The notes beneath the pieces are model-generated. The model was given only the letters and a program-made list of their open reading frames with translations, ran no database searches and had not been told where the DNA came from. The translations under genes were made by a program, and so were the position numbers. From Actinomycetota bacterium (GTDB lineage Bacteria; Actinomycetota; Humimicrobiia; Humimicrobiales; Humimicrobiaceae), in NCBI GenBank assembly GCA_003155275.1, contig PMCC01000104.1:17082-24372 (forward strand): a stretch of 7,291 bases of DNA, in the 5' to 3' direction. Shown one piece after another: positions 1-4,801 of the stretch; within the stretch, counting starts at the first letter, position 1; each line of letters starts with the position of its first letter.

Positions 1-159
1 CCTACAAATACTGGGCCAGTTAAGCATTAAGATTTCTGCCGCATGCCGATAATAAAAAATTAATTATATATATTACGATAATATTCCATAATATTTTTTA
101 TTGTATTTTAACATGATTACAAATTTGTTAAAATTAGTAAGATAAAAGCATGAATAATT
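1..159. other. AT-rich upstream intergenic region
   Basis: This stretch is very AT-rich and has no recognisable gene. All three plus-strand frames hit a stop within the first 52 bases (positions 21-23, 28-30 and 50-52), so the last few codons of a gene entering from the left could be here, but too little is present to name it. The promoter of the following lipoprotein gene should lie here. I see only AT-rich hexamers with no well-spaced -35/-10 pair, and no clear stem-loop terminator. Confidence 0.4.
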
Positions 160-1023
160 ATGAAAGATAAAGAAACCATAAAATATAAAATCCTCAAGTC
201 AGCTCTGGTTGTCGCCTTATTGCTTTTATGTATTTTTGCATTGTCTTCCTGCGACTCCACGATCATAGACGTGTACACACAGATAAATTCAAATTATTCC
301 GGAACAAGGACTGTAGACCTCGCAATAAAAACTGATTATCTGAAAAAAGGTGAAATAATAGTCTCCGGAAAACAAACACTGTATGACAGTATAATTGCAA
401 GCCTTCCTGAAGGTAAGATAGAAACCTTTGAAAAGGACGATTACACTCATTTCAAATCCACAGCGGAATTTAATGATATAAATTTTTTACAGCACGTATC
501 CATTGACAAATATTCGGATGAACCACCGGGGCGTTTTTATGCGAAAATGACAATGGAGGATTTCCTTTTTTACAGCAATTATTTTTTTGAAGATTATATA
601 GATATGAAAATCGACGACTCTCTTATCGCTGCCCAGGGAGAAAAAAGCAATCTTGCAAGAGTCTCCGGCCTTTTCGGCGCCGATCCTGAGCTGTTAAAGA
701 TAACTTACCAGATAAAATTTCCGGTCAATATTGTAAAGTCGAATGCGGATAAGGTTGAAAATAATAATATCGCTATCTGGAATCTAAAGTTTGGGGACCA
801 GAAAGAGATCAATATTGAAGGCAAGAGAATAAAATACCTGACATATGTCCTGCTTGTAGTGCTGGGACTGATCGGAGCGTTTATCATCTTTTTGACTTTT
901 GTCCTTGCTTTCAGCAGAAGAAGAAAAAGGATAATAAGAGACAGGAAACCTTTTAAGTCCTATGACAATTATTTTAAACAGGATAAATATTTTATTTCTC
1001 CTGAAGACAGGGACGATATCTGA
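160..1023 (+). CDS. LppM/DUF3153-like lipoprotein with C-terminal membrane anchor
   Basis: Predicted exported lipoprotein of 287 residues, exact function unknown. A charged N-terminus is followed by a hydrophobic segment (about residues 12-30) ending in the lipobox ALSSC, so Cys31 is the probable lipidated residue. The extracytoplasmic domain runs to about residue 225. A strong hydrophobic helix (about 226-251) then precedes a basic SRRRKR stretch, giving a predicted cytoplasmic tail of about 35 residues. The protein would thus be held in the membrane at both ends. The layout, and a segment near residues 183-220 (TYQIKFP, then an IAIW strand), resemble LppM/DUF3153-type lipoproteins of actinomycetes and relatives; this is recognition by pattern, not by a search. 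The ATG at 160 has no strong Shine-Dalgarno sequence. The gene ends 7 nt before the fumarase beta gene, so the two are probably co-transcribed, although no functional link is apparent. Confidence 0.6.
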   Translation: MKDKETIKYKILKSALVVALLLLCIFALSSCDSTIIDVYTQINSNYSGTRTVDLAIKTDYLKKGEIIVSGKQTLYDSIIASLPEGKIETFEKDDYTHFKSTAEFNDINFLQHVSIDKYSDEPPGRFYAKMTMEDFLFYSNYFFEDYIDMKIDDSLIAAQGEKSNLARVSGLFGADPELLKITYQIKFPVNIVKSNADKVENNNIAIWNLKFGDQKEINIEGKRIKYLTYVLLVVLGLIGAFIIFLTFVLAFSRRRKRIIRDRKPFKSYDNYFKQDKYFISPEDRDDI

Positions 1024-1030
1024 AAAAATA

Positions 1031-1576
1031 ATGGAATCTTTTGCAAAAACCATAGTTTTAAAAACCCCCTTAAAATCTTGTGATATCCAAAAATTGAAAG
1101 CAGGAGACATTGTCAGCCTTTCCGGCAGGATTTTCAGTGCCAGGGATGCTGCCCATAAAAAGATTTTATCAGCAATAGCCGAAGGTATAAAACTTCCTGT
1201 TGAGATTAAAGGCCAGACAATCTTTTATCTTGGCCCTTCACCCACTCCGCCAGGCAAAGCAAGCGGAAGCATTGGACCAACAACCAGCGCAAGGATGGAT
1301 GAGTTTACGGAACCGCTGCTTAAAGAAGGCCTGAAAGCTGCCATCGGCAAAGGCGCAAGAAGTGAGAAAACAAGGGTACTTTTCTTAAAGCATGGCGCAG
1401 TTTATTTTGTGGCCTGCGGAGGGATCGGAGCGTACCTTGCACAAAAAGTTGAGAAAATCAAGCCGGCGGCTTATAAGGATTTGGGGCCTGAGGCGATTTA
1501 TATGCTCGAAGTCAAAGATTTTCCCCTGATTGTCGCATATGACATTCATGGTGGAGATATATTTAAACAGAAATGA
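1031..1576 (+). CDS. fumB-type (beta subunit): Class I fumarase / tartrate dehydratase-type beta subunit
   Basis: Beta (C-terminal domain) subunit, 181 residues, of a two-subunit [4Fe-4S] hydro-lyase of the class I fumarase / L-tartrate dehydratase family. It would act in the cytoplasm with the alpha subunit, probably interconverting fumarate and malate. Family signatures are GRIFSARDAAHKK (residues 32-44), FYLGPSPTPPGK (65-76), GSIGPTTSARMD (79-90), IGKGARSEK (105-113), HGAVYFVACGG (121-131) and a final VKDFPLIVAYD (161-171). The length is normal for the subunit. The ATG at 1031 is preferred because translation from it matches the usual family N-terminus; an in-frame ATG at 962 would lie inside the preceding gene. 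No good Shine-Dalgarno is visible, so coupling to the upstream gene is likely. The stop codon falls at the edge of a vapC gene fragment, so the last few residues (KQK) may have been reset by recombination. Substrate cannot be fixed from sequence. Confidence 0.9.
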   Translation: MESFAKTIVLKTPLKSCDIQKLKAGDIVSLSGRIFSARDAAHKKILSAIAEGIKLPVEIKGQTIFYLGPSPTPPGKASGSIGPTTSARMDEFTEPLLKEGLKAAIGKGARSEKTRVLFLKHGAVYFVACGGIGAYLAQKVEKIKPAAYKDLGPEAIYMLEVKDFPLIVAYDIHGGDIFKQK

Positions 1577-1643
1577 TAAAGATTATCCCAAGCTTGGAAT
1601 TGAAATTATAATTCCTGAAGCATTTATTAATACGGAATTTTGG
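1566..1643 (+). pseudogene. 3' remnant of a vapC toxin gene
   Basis: In the plus frame offset from fumB, this stretch reads RNDKDYPKLGIEIIIPEAFI. It closely matches the C-terminus of the intact VapC in this window (RNDKDYPRLGIKIINPGQFI, residues 113-132). Several nucleotide differences are silent in this frame (GAT/GAC, GAT/GAC, CCC/CCG), as expected if both copies once evolved as coding sequence. The catalytic N-terminal part is absent and the original stop codon is changed (TGG where the intact gene has TAG). It is therefore a broken remnant, directly abutting fumB, whose TGA lies inside it. Confidence 0.75.
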
Positions 1644-1658
1644 GTAATACTCTTTCAT
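1569..1658 (+). repeat. Left copy of 90-bp direct repeat
   Basis: This aligns without gaps to 3689-3778, at a constant offset of 2120 bp. By hand count 72 of 90 positions match (about 80%). The similarity stops at about 1658/3778 on the right and fades at about 1566/3686 on the left. The first part is the end of a vapC gene. The last part is, antisense, the final codons of the membrane-protein gene at 1627-2196. Confidence 0.8.
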
Positions 1659-2196
1659 ATTTATAAGAATTCTTTCCGAAAATATCTTCGTAGTATATTT
1701 CTATTTTTATTCCATCCATCTGTTTCTGCCAGAGGTCCAGTATATTTGCAATTTCAATTTTACTGAAACCCTGGTCTCTGAGGTTTTTTTCTGAAAGCTC
1801 CACAAGGTGAAAACTTTTGCCGGCAGAAAGATAGTATTTATTTTGTTCAAAAGTCCAGTAGCTGTCCCATTTTATTTTATTTGGCAATTCAAAAAGTTCA
1901 TGCAGGGATTTTACCGTTTTGCCGTTTTTGGATAAAGTCACCTTATTTATTATTGCTGTTCCAATTCCTGCATTGAATAATTCGATGCGCTTGAAATCAA
2001 TATTTTCTGAATAGTAAACAGTAAGTATGGGTATAAGGCTTTTTTCGGCAATTTCTTTTTGAACTGCAAGCCCGGCTTCAAATCTTTTGGCGTTTCTATT
2101 TTCGGATTTTATTGCAATAGAAATAGCAATTAGCGAGGCGATTCCTGACAATACAAGCGCAATAGTTTTAATAAGATCTGATATGTTTAAAATCAA
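1627..2196 (-). CDS. Membrane-anchored hypothetical protein
   Basis: A 189-residue protein that I cannot name. One hydrophobic helix (about residues 8-29) lies at the N-terminus, followed by a charged linker (about 30-55). The rest looks beta-rich: IPILTVYY (55-62), IELFNAGIGTAIINKVTL (71-88) and IKIEIYYEDIFGK (163-175). The pattern 'short strand, N-G-G turn, strand with NGK' is seen in many single-span bacterial proteins with an immunoglobulin-like or related beta-sandwich domain; that comparison is inference. The start is the TTG at 2196-2194, supported by AGAGGTG (2208-2202) spaced 5 nt upstream; no internal ATG could serve. It lies 51 nt after the lipoprotein gene at 2248-2715, so the two probably form one operon. 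Its last ten codons fall in the left direct repeat, and a copy of them survives antisense beyond the intact vapC. Confidence 0.75.
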   Translation of the reverse strand: MILNISDLIKTIALVLSGIASLIAISIAIKSENRNAKRFEAGLAVQKEIAEKSLIPILTVYYSENIDFKRIELFNAGIGTAIINKVTLSKNGKTVKSLHELFELPNKIKWDSYWTFEQNKYYLSAGKSFHLVELSEKNLRDQGFSKIEIANILDLWQKQMDGIKIEIYYEDIFGKNSYKYERVLPKIPY

Positions 2197-2201
2197 TTAT
2201 T

Positions 2202-2208
2202 CACCTCT
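2202..2208 (-). promoter_or_regulatory. Ribosome binding site deciding a TTG start
   Basis: The minus-strand sequence AGAGGTG lies 5 nt before the TTG at 2196. It is the best Shine-Dalgarno match in this part of the window and supports the TTG as the true start of the membrane-protein gene. Confidence 0.7.
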
Positions 2209-2247
2209 TGATTCTTAAAGATTATTAATAATTATTCTTTATTGGAA

Positions 2248-2715
2248 TTATTGAAACCACTGGCCTGATATTTTAAACTCGCCGTTGATTTTACTGAAAA
2301 CCATTTTTATTTTTACATTACTTTTCTTGGAAAAATCAGCATCGTAATAGGCTGCGGTAAATCCTTTCTCACTGGCTATCGTAACTAGTTTGATTGAATT
2401 GGGAACATAATCGCCCAATCCATCTTTAACCGGTGAAACCAATTGGTTGAAATTATCCTTTGTGGCCGCATTTTTCATCCCATCATCAAAATCTTTTGAA
2501 AACTTGCCGTAATCTTCATTATTTATTGATACGAAATAATTTTCAGTCATAGGGTCTACGATATCCTTAATTTTTATTTCTTCGACGCTCAGGGTTTTGC
2601 TGCAGGATACAAAACTGAAACATAAAAATAAAAGGATCATCAAAGATAAAAAAGATAATAGAGATAATAATATTTTTTTAAAATCGATTCTATTTTTAAA
2701 CATATTTATGGCCAT
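2248..2715 (-). CDS. DUF3887-like lipoprotein
   Basis: Predicted secreted lipoprotein, 155 residues. A basic N-terminus (KNRIDFKK) and a long hydrophobic stretch (about residues 15-37) end in FVSC, making Cys38 the probable lipidation site. The mature part reads like a DUF3887-type domain: an acidic helix with YFVSINNEDYGKFSKDFD (60-77), a 'VSPVKDGLGDY' segment (93-103), a strand with AAYYDADFSKK (121-131), and a closing KMVFSKINGEFKISGQWF. These small alpha/beta domains often occur in cell-surface lipoproteins of Gram-positive-like bacteria; their role is unknown. AAGGA sits directly against the first ATG (2715), so translation may instead begin at the in-frame ATG at 2703, giving 151 residues. 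The gene is followed 51 nt later by the membrane-protein gene, a likely partner in the envelope. Confidence 0.7.
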   Translation of the reverse strand: MAINMFKNRIDFKKILLSLLSFLSLMILLFLCFSFVSCSKTLSVEEIKIKDIVDPMTENYFVSINNEDYGKFSKDFDDGMKNAATKDNFNQLVSPVKDGLGDYVPNSIKLVTIASEKGFTAAYYDADFSKKSNVKIKMVFSKINGEFKISGQWFQ

Positions 2716-3056
2716 TCCTTACACTTCATCAAAGGCACCAAATAATAATGAGAAGTATTTCTTTTAAGACTTCAGCGCTTCTTTCGTCCTGGTCTTTCGC
2801 CTAATAATAAAAATCTTTTTGTTTATGGGCTCCTGCTGCAATTATACTTTGCCTTCAAACTGCTCTGTTATACCGATTAAATCAAGTACCATTTTATTAA
2901 ACTATTGGTGCTAATCAAGTATAATTTTACTATAAGTATATTTTCTATAAATAATAATCTTTCAATTTAGTAATATAATTTATTGTATTATAATAAAGTG
3001 TATTATGTAAATGCATAAATATGTAAAGATTAACAGTATATTCTGGCTGAGAATTA
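2716..3056. other. Intergenic gap between divergent lipoprotein and vapB genes
   Basis: This is most of a 396-bp gap without a convincing gene. About 2900-3056 is extremely AT-rich. The part nearer the lipoprotein gene (about 2740-2892) has short minus-strand open stretches, including a 16-codon one at 2892-2842, interrupted by stops and without a ribosome binding site. It could be an old decayed gene, but nothing recognisable remains. The lipoprotein promoter must lie here on the minus strand; no clear -35/-10 pair stood out. Confidence 0.4.
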
Positions 3057-3085
3057 TTGACTTTTAATTATATACGTATTATTAT
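3057..3085 (+). promoter_or_regulatory. Promoter of the vapBC operon
   Basis: TTGACT (3057-3062) and TATTAT (3080-3085) are separated by exactly 17 bp, a near-consensus sigma-70-type promoter. Transcription should begin near 3092, about 20 nt before the vapB start. GGGG at 3103-3106, 5 nt before the ATG, is the probable ribosome binding site. Confidence 0.7.
3072..3079 (+). promoter_or_regulatory. Palindromic operator candidate 1
   Basis: ATACGTAT is a perfect 8-bp palindrome in the promoter spacer, touching the -10 box. With an identical copy 23 bp downstream it brackets the -10 box and the expected start point. This is where a ribbon-helix-helix antitoxin would bind to repress its own operon; binding is inferred. 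Confidence 0.5.
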
Positions 3086-3094
3086 TACTATATT

Positions 3095-3102
3095 ATACGT
3101 AT
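3095..3102 (+). promoter_or_regulatory. Palindromic operator candidate 2
   Basis: This is a second perfect ATACGTAT, 23 bp from the first centre to centre (about two helical turns). It lies between the expected transcription start and the GGGG ribosome binding site. The shared 9-mer TATACGTAT extends the match by one base in both copies. Confidence 0.5.
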
Positions 3103-3111
3103 GGGGCGAAA

Positions 3112-3369
3112 ATGGCTAAAACAAAATTAACATTATATGTTGACAGAGAAACAAGTGAGCTTGCCAAGAAGATTGCTGCTTATAGAGGCAAATCTGTTTC
3201 AGAACTGGTAAGCGGCTATTTTACGTCAGAAGCATATAAAATAAATAACCTTAAGATTTCTGATTCAGTATCCAAATGGATAGGCATTATAGAAACCAGC
3301 AAGACTTATAAAGAGTTAAAAGAGGAAATATTAACTGATAAAATTGAAAAATATGAAAATATTCCTTGA
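3112..3369 (+). CDS. vapB: Ribbon-helix-helix antitoxin (VapB-like, DUF6364 type)
   Basis: Antitoxin of 85 residues. It should bind and silence the PIN-domain toxin encoded next and, as a DNA-binding dimer, repress the shared promoter. The N-terminus KTKLTLYVDRETSELAKKIA (residues 3-22) is a typical ribbon followed by helix 1. GKSVSELVSGYF (26-37) fits the turn and helix 2 of the ribbon-helix-helix fold, as in DUF6364-type antitoxins. The C-terminal half, with SVSKWIGII and the charged TYKELKEEILTDKIEKYE, is the usual flexible toxin-binding tail. The ATG at 3112 has GGGG 5 nt upstream. The stop (3367-3369) lies inside the toxin gene, a 17-nt overlap that points to translational coupling. Two ATACGTAT palindromes around the promoter are likely operators. 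Confidence 0.85.
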   Translation: MAKTKLTLYVDRETSELAKKIAAYRGKSVSELVSGYFTSEAYKINNLKISDSVSKWIGIIETSKTYKELKEEILTDKIEKYENIP

Positions 3370-3763
3370 TACAAACGTTATATTGGATGTCCTGATAAAA
3401 AGGGAGCCTTTTTACATCGATAGTTCCAAGGTTTTAACTTTGGTTAATGAAAAAATCGTTTCCGGATATATTTCTGCCATAACAATCAATAATATTTATT
3501 ACATATTAAGAAAGCTTAAGGACAAAGAAACTGCAAAAAACTTTATTACAGAAATCCTGGAATCTTATGAAATAATCCCATTAACCAAAGATATATTAAA
3601 TCAGGCAAATAAAATCAGTGCCGATGACTTTGAAGATGGCATACAATTTTTTTCGGCACTGGATTGTGGATGCGATTTTTTAATTACAAGAAATGACAAA
3701 GACTATCCGAGGCTTGGAATTAAAATTATAAACCCTGGTCAATTTATTGGTATGGACTCTTAG
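3353..3763 (+). CDS. vapC: PIN-domain ribonuclease toxin (VapC-like)
   Basis: PIN-fold toxin of 136 residues, expected to be a Mg2+-dependent endoribonuclease kept inactive by the antitoxin encoded upstream. The N-terminal MKIFLDTNVILDVL carries the first catalytic Asp (D6). The central SAITINNIYYILRK (41-54) is of the PIN_3-like type, which often has Asn rather than Glu at the 'TN' position. DDFEDGIQFFSA (91-102) supplies E94/D95, and the C-terminal CDFLITRNDKDYP (107-119) has the TRN and D117 positions. The gene looks complete and functional. The ATG at 3353 is preferred over an in-frame TTG at 3344 because it matches the family start; neither has a strong ribosome binding site, which fits coupling to the overlapping antitoxin gene. 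Its final 75 bp form part of the right direct repeat, and a truncated copy of its tail abuts fumB. Confidence 0.88.
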   Translation: MKIFLDTNVILDVLIKREPFYIDSSKVLTLVNEKIVSGYISAITINNIYYILRKLKDKETAKNFITEILESYEIIPLTKDILNQANKISADDFEDGIQFFSALDCGCDFLITRNDKDYPRLGIKIINPGQFIGMDS

Positions 3764-3778
3764 GTAATACTCTTTTAT
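3689..3778 (+). repeat. Right copy of 90-bp direct repeat
   Basis: Partner of 1569-1658: gap-free, about 80% identical, same orientation, 2120 bp apart. It covers the end of the intact vapC, its TAG stop (3761-3763) and 15 bp beyond it. The similarity continues past the stop codon, so it is not just conservation of the toxin protein. Confidence 0.8.
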
Positions 3779-3779
3779 G
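3744..3779 (-). pseudogene. C-terminal remnant of the membrane-protein gene
   Basis: Read on the minus strand, this segment encodes HKRVLPKSPYQ followed by a stop. The intact membrane protein ends in YERVLPKIPY, so 7 of 10 residues agree and the stop is one codon later. Upstream in this frame a stop follows at once, so nothing more of the gene is left. The segment overlaps the end of vapC antisense. Confidence 0.55.
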
Positions 3780-3802
3780 GTTTTAAAAACAGGTTATGCG
3801 TT

Positions 3803-4801
3803 TTAAAGCGTAAATGATGCCCTGCGTGTGGAGTGGCAGCCAAACATGACTGCAAACGGCAGGGTTGCCATGTGGCAGGGCGCAAATTCAATATTGCATG
3901 CAAGTGCTGTTGTGTTTCCCCCCAGCCCCTGAGGACCCACTCCGGTTTTATTAACACTCGCGAGAATTTCCTTTTCAAGCGCCTGATAACGCTTATCAGG
4001 ATTGGCCATATCGAGATTTCTAAAAACTGCTTTCCGGGCAAGTTTTAAAACCTCGGATGCTGTGGATCCCATCCCTATCCCTACAATAATGGGAGGACAT
4101 GCCTTGCTTGCATTTTCCTTTACCAGTTTTAAGACCATATTTATTATTGCATCTTTTTCTGTGGAAGGGTTAAGCATGAAAAGCCAGGAGCAGTTCTCGC
4201 TGCCGCCTCCCTTTAAACTTACATCAATAGAAAGCCCTGGACTTTTTTTTAAATCAACATTTATTATTGCAGGAGTATTGTTGCCGGTGTTTCTTCTTGC
4301 AAAAAAAGGGTCGGACACAATAGAGGTCCTTAAATAATTGTTTTTGTAAACTTCTGCGACAGTTTTGTTTATTTCTTCTTTAGGAAAGCAGTACTTTCCA
4401 GTCTGGTACTTTTCTGCCTGGTATTTTTCTGCCTGGTACTTTTCCTGCATATCTGAGCGCGGGTGCAGCACCTGAAACCCTGAGAGACCTTGGTAATCCA
4501 GGCCGGTTGTTTCAGTATTCTGCATGGTATCAGGATATGGGCCGCTGTCAATATAGACATCCGGGCCCAAACCTATATCAACATAAACTGTCCCGCAATC
4601 CTGGCATAAAGGAAGACGCTGATCTACCGCAATCACAGAATTTTCCAGTATCATGTCAAGAATACTTGCTGCCCTCGTATTGCCCTCGAGCTGCCTGAAA
4701 CTTTTAACGGCATCGATTATGTCAGCGGGTATCTTAAAACTGGCATCAATCAGCAGGCTCTTTAGTGTGTTTTTTACCTGCAGAACTTTTATATTTCTCA
4801 T
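3803..4801 (-). CDS. fumA-type (alpha subunit): Class I fumarase / tartrate dehydratase-type alpha subunit with insertion
   Basis: Alpha subunit (332 residues) of a two-subunit iron-sulfur hydro-lyase, binding the [4Fe-4S] cluster and probably acting on fumarate/malate with the beta subunit. Landmarks are LPLCQDCG (63-70), DPFFARRNTGNNTPAI (164-179), KGGGSEN (197-203), ACPPIIVGIGMGST (234-247), GPQGLGGNTTALA (289-301) and APCHMATLPFAV (307-318). Cluster ligands should be C66, C235 and either C309 or C322. QDCG replaces the usual QDTG. Relatives are nearer 280 residues; the excess is an insertion at about 88-141 containing EKYQA-type repeats. The ATG at 4801 matches the family N-terminus (MRNIKVLQV) and has AAGGG 5 nt upstream; an in-frame GTG at 4819 is a weaker alternative. 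It overlaps the topoisomerase gene by 56 nt and is presumably expressed from that operon. The beta gene lies 2.2 kb away on the other strand. Confidence 0.88.
   Translation of the reverse strand: MRNIKVLQVKNTLKSLLIDASFKIPADIIDAVKSFRQLEGNTRAASILDMILENSVIAVDQRLPLCQDCGTVYVDIGLGPDVYIDSGPYPDTMQNTETTGLDYQGLSGFQVLHPRSDMQEKYQAEKYQAEKYQTGKYCFPKEEINKTVAEVYKNNYLRTSIVSDPFFARRNTGNNTPAIINVDLKKSPGLSIDVSLKGGGSENCSWLFMLNPSTEKDAIINMVLKLVKENASKACPPIIVGIGMGSTASEVLKLARKAVFRNLDMANPDKRYQALEKEILASVNKTGVGPQGLGGNTTALACNIEFAPCHMATLPFAVMFGCHSTRRASFTL
4389..4447 (-). repeat. 15-bp tandem repeat inside the alpha-subunit gene
   Basis: Three near-identical 15-bp units (4403-4417, 4418-4432, 4433-4447; plus-strand form CTGGTACTTTTCTGC) are preceded by a degenerate partial unit at about 4389-4402. 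Units 1 and 2 differ by one base. The period keeps the reading frame and encodes three tandem EKYQA/EKYQT-type pentapeptides, followed by a degenerate GKY (about residues 120-137 of the alpha subunit). Confidence 0.85.

Noticed and set aside
784..1110. A 108-codon minus-strand frame across the lipoprotein and fumB genes
   Set aside because: It is antisense to two well-supported genes and has no recognisable domain. It is a shadow frame, like several others opposite topA and the alpha subunit.
1569..1658. The direct repeats as integron attC sites flanking a toxin-antitoxin cassette
   Set aside because: The repeats are coding sequence of vapC and of the antisense gene rather than imperfect palindromes, and no GTTRRRY-type core site is seen. 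No integrase is present in the window.
1530..1766. A 78-codon plus-strand frame as a separate gene
   Set aside because: Its start lies inside fumB, its middle is the vapC tail remnant and its end is antisense to the membrane-protein gene. It has no ribosome binding site. It is a relic plus read-through.
2842..2892. A 16-codon minus-strand frame (MVLDLIGITEQFEGKV) as a small gene
   Set aside because: It has no Shine-Dalgarno and is very short, with no recognised family. Adjacent frames look faintly coding but are broken by stops. It was left as possible decayed sequence.
3482..3514. Asn in place of a catalytic Glu in VapC (TINNIYY) as a sign of an inactive toxin
   Set aside because: PIN_3-like relatives commonly have a 'TN' at this point, and the other acidic residues (D6, E94/D95, D117) are present.
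3764..3802. A bidirectional terminator between vapC and the fumarase alpha gene
   Set aside because: The short 39-bp gap has T-rich and A-rich runs, but no stem with a loop of convincing length could be drawn.
4389..4447. The tandem repeat as a CRISPR-like array
   Set aside because: The units are 15 bp, directly adjacent with no spacers, and in frame within a conserved gene.
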